24,397 nucleotides of DNA from an uncultured Bacilli bacterium (GTDB taxonomy: Bacteria > Bacillota_I > Bacilli_A > RF39 > UBA660). Position 1 is the stretch's first letter; each line of letters opens with the position of its first letter. The translations under genes were made by a program, and so were the position numbers. Below the pieces are notes generated by a model that ran no database searches, had not been told where the DNA came from, and saw only the letters and a program-made list of their open reading frames with translations. The stretch lies in assembly GCA_949440065.1 (NCBI GenBank), contig CASRZP010000007.1:1-24397 (forward strand), read 5' to 3'. Shown here piece by piece: positions 1 to 6,826 of the stretch.

Positions 1-31
1 AAAACTCACGAACTTGTTACAGTCCGTAAGT
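1..31 (-). terminator. Terminator of the tRNA-Cys/tRNA-Gly operon
   Basis: Read on the minus strand, ACTTACGGACT (31-21) pairs with AGTTCGTGAGT (14-4), an 11-bp stem with two G-U pairs around the loop GTAACA, followed by T residues that run off the window edge. It lies 11 bases after the encoded CCA of tRNA-Gly, as expected for the end of a short tRNA transcript. The full length of the T-run cannot be seen. Confidence 0.7.
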
Positions 32-41
32 TGTTTTCAAT

Positions 42-116
42 TGGAGCGGATGAGGGGAATCGGACCCCCGTCACAGCCTTGGCAAGGCCGTATTCGAGCC
101 ACTAAACTACATCCGC
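42..116 (-). tRNA. tRNA-Gly (anticodon GCC), CCA encoded
   Basis: The minus strand folds into a normal cloverleaf. The acceptor GCGGATG pairs with CATCCGC, the anticodon loop TTGCCAA sits on a five-pair stem, and the T-arm GGGGG-TCCGATT-CCCCT is intact. Anticodon GCC reads GGY glycine codons. The 3' CCA is encoded after discriminator base T. It is second in a two-tRNA transcript, three bases after tRNA-Cys. Confidence 0.96.
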
Positions 117-119
117 GTT

Positions 120-193
120 TGGAGGGGCCTACCAGATTTGAACTGGTGATCAGGGAGTTGCAGTCCCACGCCTTACCACTTGGCTAAAGCCCC
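120..193 (-). tRNA. tRNA-Cys (anticodon GCA), CCA encoded
   Basis: On the minus strand the acceptor GGGGCTT pairs with AGGCCCC, the anticodon loop is CTGCAAC, and the T-arm ACCAG-TTCAAAT-CTGGT is intact. Anticodon GCA reads UGY cysteine codons, and CCA is encoded. It is the first gene of the tRNA operon, whose -10 element ends 13 bases upstream, so the 5' leader should be only a few bases. Confidence 0.96.
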
Positions 194-205
194 ATCAACA
201 AGTAA

Positions 206-234
206 ATTATATCAAACATCAATTTATTAATCAA
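206..234 (-). promoter_or_regulatory. Promoter of the tRNA-Cys/tRNA-Gly operon
   Basis: On the minus strand TTGATT (234-229), a 17-base spacer, then a perfect TATAAT (211-206) preceded by TGA, so it also has an extended -10. This is a near-consensus housekeeping promoter, in keeping with stable RNA genes. Confidence 0.85.
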
Positions 235-290
235 TATATAATATGCAAAAACTATAAAAAAGATAAACTTACTTGCAAAAAACTTCTTAT

Positions 291-1487
291 TTAAATTACT
301 TGAAACAAATAAAACTTTAAATATTCCGTTTCCTCTACTCCCCATAAAATAGGATGGTCTTTTGCTTGTTTTCTCACTTCAATTTCTCTCAACTCTCGAT
401 TTGCCAAAGTAGCAGCCTTCCTTAACATTTCCTCAAAACGTTTGCTACTTGCAAAATGTGAACAAGATGCTGTGGCTAAATATCCACCACGAGGTAGTAT
501 CTTCATTGCCAAAGAATTAATTTCCAAATATCCCTTCATCGCATGTGCAATAGTTTTCCTCGACTTCGTAAATGCTGGAGGATCTAAGATAATGAAATCA
601 AATTCTTTTTTGTTACTTTGTTGCAATTGTTTTAAATAATCAAAAAGGTCTGCTTCCACAAATTCTATTTTTTCCAAGAATCCATTTATCCTAGCATTTT
701 CCTTTGCTTGTTCTAAAGCAGTTTTCGAAATATCCACTGCAGTAACCTTTGCTGCTCCACCTTTGATAGCATTTAAGGCAAAACTTCCAGTGTGTGTACA
801 GCAATCCAGTACTTTCAAATTTTTAGCTATTTCACTTACAGCTTTTCGATTGTACTTCTGATCAAGAAAAAATCCTGTTTTTTGTCCATTCTCCACATCT
901 ACAAAATAGCTAATCCCATTTTCCTTAATCATAGTCACCGTAGAGCCCTCATTTTTGTACCATCCCTTAGCTTCTTCTAACCCTTCTAATTTTCGTATAC
1001 TAACATCATTCCGTTCATAAATTCCTTTTATTTGCTTAAATTCTTCCATCAACTCTAAGAGTAGACGATAAATCATCTCTTTTCGTTGCTCCATTCCATA
1101 GGATAAAACTTGTGTTACTAAAATATCATGAAATAAATCTACCGTTAACCCAGGTAGTCCATCTGCTTCGCCAAAAACCAATCGACTACAATCAAAGTCT
1201 TCACCCATTACTTGCTTTCGATAGGATATTGCGTAAGTTAATCTCCTTCTAAAAAATTCCTCATCAAAAAGATCATTTCGATTTCTAGATAAAAGACGAA
1301 CCCTAATTTTAGAATGTTCGCTATAAAAACCACTTCCTAAATACTTATTCTTGCTTGAAAAAACATCAACAATGCTTCCATTTTCTATCTTCTCCTGTTT
1401 TACTACTTCATTAGAGTATACCCAAGGATGTCCATTTTTAATTGATTTTTCTCCTTTTAAACTAATCCATATTTTTAATAATTCCAT
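291..1487 (-). CDS. RlmI-type 23S rRNA (cytosine-5) methyltransferase
   Basis: Class I SAM-dependent RNA methyltransferase of the RlmI/YwbD family. It probably methylates a cytosine of 23S rRNA in the cytoplasm. The 398 residues match the family's usual length. A PUA-like RNA-binding domain (about 1-75, with GHPWVYSNEV at 19-28) is followed by a linker and a Rossmann methyltransferase domain with the SAM motif LDCCTHTGSFAL (227-238), the motif IV DPPAF (302-306) and a late SCSHF (341-345). The start is fixed by AAGGAGG seven bases upstream. It lies downstream of the methylguanine methyltransferase gene but has its own terminator-separated promoter. The exact target base cannot be read from sequence. 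Confidence 0.88.
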   Translation of the reverse strand: MELLKIWISLKGEKSIKNGHPWVYSNEVVKQEKIENGSIVDVFSSKNKYLGSGFYSEHSKIRVRLLSRNRNDLFDEEFFRRRLTYAISYRKQVMGEDFDCSRLVFGEADGLPGLTVDLFHDILVTQVLSYGMEQRKEMIYRLLLELMEEFKQIKGIYERNDVSIRKLEGLEEAKGWYKNEGSTVTMIKENGISYFVDVENGQKTGFFLDQKYNRKAVSEIAKNLKVLDCCTHTGSFALNAIKGGAAKVTAVDISKTALEQAKENARINGFLEKIEFVEADLFDYLKQLQQSNKKEFDFIILDPPAFTKSRKTIAHAMKGYLEINSLAMKILPRGGYLATASCSHFASSKRFEEMLRKAATLANRELREIEVRKQAKDHPILWGVEETEYLKFYLFQVI

Positions 1488-1507
1488 AAATCCTCCTTCT
1501 TTTTGTT

Positions 1508-1535
1508 ACTATAGCATAATTTAATAAAAAAACAA
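1508..1535 (-). promoter_or_regulatory. Promoter of the rRNA methyltransferase gene
   Basis: On the minus strand TTGTTT (1535-1530), 16-base spacer, TATAGT (1513-1508) preceded by TGC (extended -10). The -35 hexamer is made from the 3' arm and T-run of the upstream gene's terminator. Confidence 0.6.
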
Positions 1536-1553
1536 GCTATAGATGAACTTGTT
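1526..1553 (-). terminator. Terminator after the ogt-type gene
   Basis: On the minus strand AACAAG (1553-1548) and CTTGTT (1536-1531) form a 6-bp stem with an 11-base loop, followed by a run of T (to 1526). It begins two bases after the stop codon. The stem is short, so read-through into the rRNA methyltransferase gene is plausible. Confidence 0.55.
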
Positions 1554-1555
1554 CC

Positions 1556-2017
1556 TTAAGAATTTCTTTTTTCTAATTCTAACAACCATTCCTTTTTTTC
1601 TAACCCGAAAGTGTATCCCGTTAATTTGCCATTTTTTCCTATGACACGATGACAAGGAATAATAATTGGAATTGGATTTTTATGATTGGCCAACCCGATG
1701 GCACGTACTGCTTTACTTCTATGAATTCTTATACCAACTTCTTGATAAGTCCAAGTTGTTCCATAAGGAATCTTTTGTAATTCATTCCATACTTCTTGCA
1801 TAAAGGGACTTCCACTAGGCTTAATAGGAAGTAAAAATTCTTTTCTTCTACCATTTAAATATTCTAAGATTTGTTTTTGTGCTTCCTTTATTACTTTTGT
1901 TTTCTTTTCCTGATAAGAAATTGGCACTTTTTCTATAAATAGGTGAGTAATATTACCGTCTTTTTCTAAAATTGTAATATTTCCCAAATTAGTTAAAAAA
2001 CTACTACCAAAAATCAT
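1556..2017 (-). CDS. ogt: Methylated-DNA--protein-cysteine methyltransferase
   Basis: Suicide DNA-repair protein that removes O6-alkyl groups from guanine by transferring them to its own cysteine. The 153 residues match the Ogt class. The active-site motif PCHRV is at 121-125, so C122 is the acceptor. It is preceded by RAIGLANHKNP (105-115), the helix region carrying the arginine finger, and by the winged-helix segment from about 70 to 105. The N-terminal 60 residues are the usual poorly conserved domain. The gene follows the ComEB-type deaminase after two bases and is the last gene before a weak terminator, so the two are probably co-transcribed. The ribosome site (AGGA, about 11 bases upstream) is weak, which suggests translational coupling to the preceding gene. 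Confidence 0.93.
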   Translation of the reverse strand: MIFGSSFLTNLGNITILEKDGNITHLFIEKVPISYQEKKTKVIKEAQKQILEYLNGRRKEFLLPIKPSGSPFMQEVWNELQKIPYGTTWTYQEVGIRIHRSKAVRAIGLANHKNPIPIIIPCHRVIGKNGKLTGYTFGLEKKEWLLELEKRNS

Positions 2018-2019
2018 CT

Positions 2020-2505
2020 TTAATATCCTGAAGTTAATTCAAGACTATCATCTTGCTCAATATAGCTATTTACATCAATTAAACGATAGTGCTCCTCATC
2101 ATCCCTAATCACAATTGTTTTAATTCCTGCGTTTAGAATCATTCTTTTACATAAAGCACAAGGATTTGCCATAACAACATAGCCATTATCATCATAATTT
2201 TTTCCAACTAGATATAAAGTAGAGTTGATCATATCACACCTTTTTGCTGAAATGATAGCGTTTTGCTCAGCGTGTACACTTCTACATAGTTCATAACGTT
2301 CTCCTCGTGGAATATTTCTTTTTTCACGCTCACAAAAATGTAAGTCACAACAATTTTTACGTCCCCTTGGTGCACCCGTGTATCCTGTTGATATAATTTC
2401 ATCATTTTTAACAATTATCGCTCCAAAGTTTCTTCTTAAACAAGTTCCACGTTTTAATACAGTTTCTGCAACATCTAAATAATAATTATGTTTATCTATT
2501 CTCAT
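2020..2505 (-). CDS. dCMP deaminase family protein (ComEB type)
   Basis: Zinc-dependent cytidine/deoxycytidylate deaminase. The family converts dCMP to dUMP, feeding dTTP synthesis, and the Bacillus relative is called ComEB. The zinc-binding and catalytic signature is complete: HAE at 78-80 (H78 zinc ligand, E80 proton shuttle) and PCALC at 115-119 (C116, C119). The segment GYTGAPRG (41-48) is the usual nucleotide-binding loop. The 161 residues are a normal length. A good AGGTGAT lies upstream of the ATG. It sits between a GNAT-like gene (10-base gap) and ogt (2-base gap) in a leftward operon. Competence function is not implied, because no comE genes are adjacent. Confidence 0.9.
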   Translation of the reverse strand: MRIDKHNYYLDVAETVLKRGTCLRRNFGAIIVKNDEIISTGYTGAPRGRKNCCDLHFCEREKRNIPRGERYELCRSVHAEQNAIISAKRCDMINSTLYLVGKNYDDNGYVVMANPCALCKRMILNAGIKTIVIRDDEEHYRLIDVNSYIEQDDSLELTSGY

Positions 2506-2515
2506 TGCTAATCAC

Positions 2516-3085
2516 CTAAATCATTTTAATCATAGAAACCCTAGCTGGTAAGTCTTTTGTTTTTTTCCACTCTTTATCAATTAAAAAACCATATTTTGTA
2601 TAGAAAGAAATGACATCTTTTTGGTTAATCACTTCAATATAAATGGAAGTAAATTGTTCTTTTGATAAAATCTCCAAAACACCATTCATCATTGGCGTTC
2701 TATCTAGTAAAATTTTCATAATTTTTTCTGTTTTGGTATCTAGTCCTCGATATAGGCAAAGTTCTGCACGAGGAGAGTTATACTTATCTTTAGTATAGTA
2801 ATAATAAAAATGTGTTAGGGCTTCATTATTTTCATTATAAATAACATAATAACTTGCGTTTCCTTCTTCACAAGCTTTTACAAGATAACTATCATCAGGA
2901 ATAGAAGGAATCTCATCTTTTCTTTTACTTTGTAAAAATTGATGTACATCACTATATTTTGCTGTAAATTTTTCTCCTTCTTTTAATGATTGCTCCTTTT
3001 CATTTATTACAGTAATTTGTTTTTCTTCATTATTTTTATTTTCCATTTCTTTTTGCTCTTTTTCTTTTGTTTCCATCAGTAACAT
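2516..3085 (-). CDS. GNAT-like acetyltransferase of unknown substrate
   Basis: The C-terminal half looks like a GCN5-related N-acetyltransferase: the segment VISFYTKYGFLIDKEW (about 158-173) matches the family's closing 'FY.k.GF' helix and strand. The preceding region has the alternating strands and helices expected, including an acetyl-CoA-loop equivalent I cannot confirm. The first 40 residues are very rich in Lys, Glu and Asn and are probably disordered. Two in-frame ATGs four codons apart both have an AAGG-type ribosome site, so the true start is uncertain. It is the first gene of the leftward operon with comEB and ogt. The substrate is unknown. Confidence 0.55.
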   Translation of the reverse strand: MLLMETKEKEQKEMENKNNEEKQITVINEKEQSLKEGEKFTAKYSDVHQFLQSKRKDEIPSIPDDSYLVKACEEGNASYYVIYNENNEALTHFYYYYTKDKYNSPRAELCLYRGLDTKTEKIMKILLDRTPMMNGVLEILSKEQFTSIYIEVINQKDVISFYTKYGFLIDKEWKKTKDLPARVSMIKMI

Positions 3086-3099
3086 CCTTTCTTTCCTTT

Positions 3100-3108
3100 A
3101 GTATAACA
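3100..3108 (-). promoter_or_regulatory. Extended -10 promoter of the GNAT-comEB-ogt operon
   Basis: On the minus strand TGT (3108-3106) directly precedes TATACT (3105-3100), 15 bases before the ATG. No convincing -35 is visible at 16-18 bases, so it would depend on the extended -10 element. Confidence 0.45.
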
Positions 3109-3190
3109 AAATTTTATTTAAAAGTCTGTCTTTTTTATAAAATAGGGGTATTTTCTTTTCTAAATTAATGAAAAACGACAGAATTAGTCT

Positions 3191-3218
3191 TTGACAAATA
3201 AAAGAATTATGTTAAAAT
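3191..3218 (+). promoter_or_regulatory. Promoter of sepF
   Basis: A perfect TTGACA (3191-3196), 16-base spacer, then TAAAAT (3213-3218) preceded by TGT, an extended -10. The start codon is about 32 bases downstream. Confidence 0.8.
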
Positions 3219-3249
3219 TAAAGAATAAGTAGTATTGGAGGAAAAAGTT

Positions 3250-3687
3250 ATGGCATTTAATAAGATTAAAGGAATGTTTGGTGGAGCACAAGAAGAGGAG
3301 TACATCGAGGAAGAAGAAAATGATGCAGTAGAAGAAGAGTATTATACGATTAGTAGGGAAGAATTTAGAGAAGAAAATGGGGCAATAGGAAATAAAATGA
3401 TGTTGCTAGAGCCTCGTGCTTATTCAGAATCTCAACAAATCGCTGATTATTTGAAAGCAAGAAATGCAGTAGTGGTAAATTTAAAACGGGTTACTCCTGA
3501 TCAGGCAAAGAGAATTGTAGACTTTTTATCAGGAACTCTTTATGCGATTGATGGAAATTTACAAAAATTAGGTGGAGGAATTTTCTTATGTACGCCTAAT
3601 AACGTTAATGTAGAGGGCAAAATTAGCGATGAGAATAAACCATCTCCTGAAGAAGTACATAAAGACGACGAAGATTTTAATTGGTAA
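3250..3687 (+). CDS. sepF: Cell division protein SepF
   Basis: Membrane-tethering partner of FtsZ that forms arcs at the division septum. The product is 145 residues from the ATG at 3250, which is preceded by GGAGG at the right distance. An upstream in-frame TTG at 3235 overlaps the ribosome site and is unlikely. The N-terminus MAFNKIKGMFG is the expected short amphipathic membrane helix. It is followed by a very acidic linker (about 14-40) and the globular SepF domain, containing SESQQIADYLKARNAVVVNL, DQAKRIVDFLSGTLYAI and a Gly-rich GGGIFLCTP. In Bacillus sepF sits near ylmE, ylmG, ylmH and divIVA. Here only a DivIVA-like gene follows, 32 bases later. Confidence 0.93.
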   Translation: MAFNKIKGMFGGAQEEEYIEEEENDAVEEEYYTISREEFREENGAIGNKMMLLEPRAYSESQQIADYLKARNAVVVNLKRVTPDQAKRIVDFLSGTLYAIDGNLQKLGGGIFLCTPNNVNVEGKISDENKPSPEEVHKDDEDFNW

Positions 3688-3719
3688 AATTGGTAAAAGA
3701 AGAGCAAAGGGGGATTTGT

Positions 3720-4091
3720 GTGGATAAACTATATCATAAAATGGAAAAAAATTTAGCTAGTGCTAGACAGCAGATTGAATATCAGCAAGAAATTATTAAC
3801 CGTCAAAGTGAACAGTTGGAATTATATCGAGAAATTCAAAAAAATTTAGAATCTTCGATTGAGAAGATTGATGAGTATAAAGAAAAACAAAAAAAAGAAA
3901 TTCGTCATCTTGCTGATGTGATTGTAACACAAGCGATTCAAAATGCAGATTTAATCATTAATGATGCCCTATCGCAATCAAAAGATGCGAATTTAGAGTA
4001 TACTGTTCTAGAAAAAAATTTGAATACTTACAAAAAAAGAATGCGTGAAATATTAGAAGAACAGATGAAGTTTTTAGACCAGTTGAACTAA
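3720..4091 (+). CDS. DivIVA-like coiled-coil protein lacking the N-terminal domain
   Basis: A 123-residue, almost wholly helical protein. Residues about 60-122 (NADLIINDALSQS at 75-87, and KKRMREILEEQMKFLDQL) resemble the C-terminal oligomerisation part of DivIVA, whose Bacillus member has similar NADRIIN and R..LIEAQL segments. The conserved N-terminal lipid-binding domain of DivIVA (LTPLDI...EVDxFL) is absent; residues 1-58 are a plain coiled coil. I chose GTG at 3720 because AGGGGG lies just upstream. The open frame extends to a TTG at 3681 that has no ribosome site and overlaps sepF. The position after sepF supports a role in division-site or polar scaffolding, but that is inference. Confidence 0.6.
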   Translation: MDKLYHKMEKNLASARQQIEYQQEIINRQSEQLELYREIQKNLESSIEKIDEYKEKQKKEIRHLADVIVTQAIQNADLIINDALSQSKDANLEYTVLEKNLNTYKKRMREILEEQMKFLDQLN

Positions 4092-4146
4092 ATTCAAATG
4101 GTTTTTTGATGAAAAAAAGTTTATTTAAAATTATTGCAATTTATGA

Positions 4147-4175
4147 TTGAATAAAGAAAAAAAGTGTGTTATGCT
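4147..4175 (+). promoter_or_regulatory. Promoter of rubrerythrin
   Basis: TTGAAT (4147-4152), 17-base spacer, TATGCT (4170-4175) preceded by TGT (extended -10). It is about 100 bases upstream of the ATG, leaving a long AT-rich leader in which I find no clear structure. Confidence 0.5.
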
Positions 4176-4277
4176 AAAACCGTTAGTCAATTGATATGAT
4201 TTTTAACAGTTAAATAAAAAATTGTTCAATTGATAAAATATAAAAGTATTAGATAAAGTAGGAAAGAAGGAATTTAG

Positions 4278-4820
4278 ATGGAATTAAAGGGTTCAAAAAC
4301 AGAAGAAAATTTAATGAAAGCATTCGCTGGTGAAAGCCAAGCAAGAAATAAGTATACTTATTATGCATCAAAAGCCAAAAAAGATGGATATGAGCAAATT
4401 GCTGCTATTTTTGAAGAAACAGCAAACAATGAAAAGGAACATGCTAAGTTATGGTTTAAAGAACTTCATGGAGGGGATGTTCCTTCAACAATGGAAAATT
4501 TACAAGATGCTGCCAATGGAGAAAATTATGAGTGGACAGAAATGTACCAGGAATTTGCAAAGACTGCTAAGGAAGAAGGATTTACCCGTATTGCTTACTT
4601 ATTTGAAGAAGTAGCAAAAATTGAAAAAGAACATGAAGAGCGATATCTAACTTTATTAAATAATATTAAAGATGATAAAGTTTTCCATAAGGATGGAGAT
4701 AAGATTTGGATTTGTCGTAACTGTGGACATGTTTACATTGGAAAAGATGCTCTTGACGTTTGTCCAGTATGTAAACATCCAAGAAGTTTTATGGAAGTTA
4801 AAGCAGAGAATTATCGTTAA
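4278..4820 (+). CDS. Rubrerythrin
   Basis: Cytoplasmic non-haem iron peroxidase that detoxifies hydrogen peroxide, typical of anaerobes and microaerophiles. The 180 residues have the two classical modules. The first is a ferritin-like four-helix diiron domain (1-135) with ligands in GESQARNKY (E19), NEKEH (E52, H55) and IEKEH (E116, H119). The second is a C-terminal rubredoxin-like iron site with CRNC (146-149) and CPVC (162-165). AAGGA precedes the ATG. It is transcribed alone, with a terminator beginning inside its stop codon. Its presence suggests an anaerobic lifestyle. Confidence 0.95.
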   Translation: MELKGSKTEENLMKAFAGESQARNKYTYYASKAKKDGYEQIAAIFEETANNEKEHAKLWFKELHGGDVPSTMENLQDAANGENYEWTEMYQEFAKTAKEEGFTRIAYLFEEVAKIEKEHEERYLTLLNNIKDDKVFHKDGDKIWICRNCGHVYIGKDALDVCPVCKHPRSFMEVKAENYR

Positions 4821-4847
4821 GACTTGGTCAAAAGATCAGTCTTTTTT
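4819..4847 (+). terminator. Terminator of the rubrerythrin gene
   Basis: AAGACT-T-GGTC, loop AAAA, GATC-AGTCTT, then six T. The stem has one bulged T and one G-U pair. The left arm overlaps the TAA stop codon. lspA starts 35 bases after the T-run, so partial read-through may feed it. Confidence 0.8.
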
Positions 4848-4881
4848 CTCTAAAAAGAAACGCAAAGAAATTGGTGATGGG

Positions 4882-5364
4882 ATGAAAAAAAAAGATACCA
4901 TTTACGTTATTTGTTTAATCGTTTTACTATTTGATCAAGTGATTAAAGGAATAGTAATCAACAACATGGTACTACATCAAACAATAGAATTGATTCCTAA
5001 TTTTTTTTCTATTCACTACCTAAGAAACACAGGGGGAGCTTTTAGCATTTTGGGAAGTAATACTTTATTACTTACTTTAATTAGTGTGTTAGTAGTAGTT
5101 GTATTAAATTATTATTTATTAAAAGAAAAGAAATTCAGTAAATTGGCTATTATGTCTTATGGACTATTGCTAGGTGGAATTTTAGGAAATTTATTTGATC
5201 GATTAATTTATCAATATGTAATAGATTACTTATCTTTTCAATTTGGAAGTTATTCTTTTCCTGTGTTTAATCTTGCTGATGTAGCAATTGTCATAGGTGT
5301 AGTTTTATTTGGAATTGATGTAATAGGAGGGGAAGTTTGTGAATTTAGAAGTCGAAAAAGATAA
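4882..5364 (+). CDS. lspA: Lipoprotein signal peptidase (signal peptidase II)
   Basis: Integral membrane aspartyl protease that cleaves the signal peptide from prolipoproteins after lipidation. The 160 residues contain four membrane segments (about 5-26, 60-80, 88-104, 130-148). The family signatures are RNTGGAFSIL (48-57), GNLFDRL (102-108) followed by YVIDYL (112-117), and FNLADVAIVIG (129-139). The catalytic pair is D115 and D133. The ATG at 4882 gives the usual short cytoplasmic lead before the first helix; the frame is open further upstream but only antiparallel to rubrerythrin coding sequence. The stop overlaps the start of the next gene by 26 bases, the common lspA-rluD arrangement. 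Confidence 0.94.
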   Translation: MKKKDTIYVICLIVLLFDQVIKGIVINNMVLHQTIELIPNFFSIHYLRNTGGAFSILGSNTLLLTLISVLVVVVLNYYLLKEKKFSKLAIMSYGLLLGGILGNLFDRLIYQYVIDYLSFQFGSYSFPVFNLADVAIVIGVVLFGIDVIGGEVCEFRSRKR

Positions 5365-6223
5365 CGTTCGTCTAGATTCTTATCTAGCATCCGTATTAGA
5401 AATGAGTCGTAGTAAAATTCAGACGTTAATTAAAGAAAAACAAATTTTAGTGAATGGGCAAAAGGCGAAGGCTAGTGACCTTACGGTAATTGGTGATAGC
5501 ATAGAAATAAAGAATCAAGAAGAAGTGATAATTGATTTAAAACCTGAAAATATTCCCTTAGATATTGTTTACGAAGATGAATACTTAATCATTATTAACA
5601 AACCAAGTGGCTTAGTAGTACATCCCGCGGTGGGACATTTTGAGCATACGCTAGTGAATGCTTTGTTATATCATTTTCCCCTAAATAGTAAGAAAACTAT
5701 TCGCCCAGGGATTGTTCACCGAATCGATAAAGATACGTCTGGGTTAATGGTAGTAGCAAAAGATGAAAGAACTCATGAACTTTTAGCAGAAATGATAAAA
5801 AATAAAGAAGTAGAGAGGACTTATTTGGCCATTTGCCGAGGAGTTATCCCTCATGAGACTGGTGTAATTGATGCCCCTATTGGAAGAGATCCGTCTAATC
5901 GTCAAAAAATGGCGGTGATTGCTACTAATAGTAAAAAAGCTGTAACGCATTTTAAAGTGTTAAAACGATTGAGGCAAGCTACATTAGTAGAGTGTAAATT
6001 AGAAACAGGAAGAACTCATCAAATTCGGGTGCATTTTGCTTACATTGGTCATCCTTTATATAATGATCCAGTGTATGGTAATAGTAAAAAGACAACCTCG
6101 TATGGGCAAATGTTACATTCTACTAAGATTAAATTTGTTCATCCTATTACCAAAGAATTAATTGAAAAAGAAGTAGCTCCTCCTTTAGAATTTACTCAAA
6201 CAGTAGAAGAATTAACTATTTAA
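5339..6223 (+). CDS. RluD-family 23S rRNA pseudouridine synthase
   Basis: Converts uridines of structured RNA, probably 23S rRNA helix 69 or similar, to pseudouridine. The 294 residues have an N-terminal S4 RNA-binding domain (about 10-58) and the catalytic PseudoU_synth_2 domain (about 80-285). Motif II is HRIDKDTSGLMVVAK (127-141), with D130 as catalytic aspartate, and ETGRTHQIRVH lies in the C-terminal part. The start is GTG at 5339 inside the end of lspA, preceded by a strong AGGAGG. It overlaps lspA by 26 bases and so is translationally linked to it. It is the Bacillus YlyB type by gene order. The last 12 bases overlap the end of the convergent TspO gene. Confidence 0.92.
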   Translation: MNLEVEKDNVRLDSYLASVLEMSRSKIQTLIKEKQILVNGQKAKASDLTVIGDSIEIKNQEEVIIDLKPENIPLDIVYEDEYLIIINKPSGLVVHPAVGHFEHTLVNALLYHFPLNSKKTIRPGIVHRIDKDTSGLMVVAKDERTHELLAEMIKNKEVERTYLAICRGVIPHETGVIDAPIGRDPSNRQKMAVIATNSKKAVTHFKVLKRLRQATLVECKLETGRTHQIRVHFAYIGHPLYNDPVYGNSKKTTSYGQMLHSTKIKFVHPITKELIEKEVAPPLEFTQTVEELTI

Positions 6224-6670
6224 TATAAATATTGCTAGGGATAATACGGTAGCAAAAAGATTCCATAAAATATATAAATTTAAATATTTTGAACTTTTCT
6301 TGTTCAAATTCGTACTTTCTTCATAAAGATAAAGACTACTAATGAACGTGCCAATACTAGAGACAAATCCTAAGAAGGTACTTTTTAGGGTAAAGAAGAC
6401 TAGGGTAAATGATTGATTGAATAAATAATTGATGAAAAGTTTTACTTTGTAAGATTTAGAAATATCTTTTATGCTATATTCATTGACAATTAACCATTCA
6501 CTAAAGGCTATCATCATATATATTATAGTCCACACAATAGGAAAAACAATAGGGCTAGGAGCAAAAAAGGGTTTTGCTATTTTTTGATAAAAGGATGTAT
6601 CATGTACAAAGATACTAGAGAAAAACCAAGGAAGTAAAAGTGCGATATAAATGAATATTTTTTTAATCAT
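6212..6670 (-). CDS. TspO/MBR family membrane protein
   Basis: Five-helix membrane protein of the TspO/translocator family, whose members bind porphyrins and other hydrophobic ligands. The 152 residues have helices at about 5-22, 42-62, 78-94, 98-117 and 130-150. The family signature is at 33-51, where KPFFAPSPIVFPIVWTIIY matches the K-P-x-F-x-P-P..VFP.VWT..Y pattern. NYLFNQSFTLVFF (81-93) and LWNLFATVLSLAIFILN (135-151) match the later conserved helices. GAGGTG precedes the ATG. It has fewer tryptophans than typical members. It converges on, and overlaps, the pseudouridine synthase gene. The ligand is unknown. Confidence 0.85.
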   Translation of the reverse strand: MIKKIFIYIALLLPWFFSSIFVHDTSFYQKIAKPFFAPSPIVFPIVWTIIYMMIAFSEWLIVNEYSIKDISKSYKVKLFINYLFNQSFTLVFFTLKSTFLGFVSSIGTFISSLYLYEESTNLNKKSSKYLNLYILWNLFATVLSLAIFILNS

Positions 6671-6773
6671 GGTAACACCTCAATTTAGTATATGTAAAAA
6701 ATTGTGGTTTTAATCGAATAAAAAAGAAAAATGGAAAATCGTGTTAGAATACTATACAATTTTTATTAATTTA

Positions 6774-6782
6774 TGTTATAAT
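6774..6782 (+). promoter_or_regulatory. Extended -10 promoter of the rhomboid gene
   Basis: TGT followed by a perfect TATAAT (6777-6782). No good -35 at 16-18 bases. The predicted transcription start (about 6789) rules out the TTG at 6791 as a start codon with a ribosome site, and favours the ATG at 6827. Confidence 0.65.
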
Positions 6783-6826
6783 GCAAGGAGTTGTATGAAA
6801 TTCATTCAAAGAAAGGTTGCGATAAA

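Noticed and set aside
194..290. Terminator after the rRNA methyltransferase gene
   Set aside because: T-runs exist on the minus strand but I could not find a stable stem; this stretch holds only the tRNA promoter.
442..980. Open frames on the plus strand inside the rRNA methyltransferase gene
   Set aside because: They are antisense to a well-supported gene, have no ribosome site and no recognisable motif.
4092..4277. Terminator or small RNA after the DivIVA-like gene
   Set aside because: Only a 5-bp AT stem (TCAAA/TTTGA) without a T-run is present; nothing convincing beyond the promoter.
4330..4614. A second open frame inside rubrerythrin
   Set aside because: Out-of-frame shadow; the rubrerythrin frame has all metal ligands.
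6791..6826. TTG start giving a longer rhomboid protein
   Set aside because: It would begin almost at the predicted transcription start, with AGGAG abutting the TTG.
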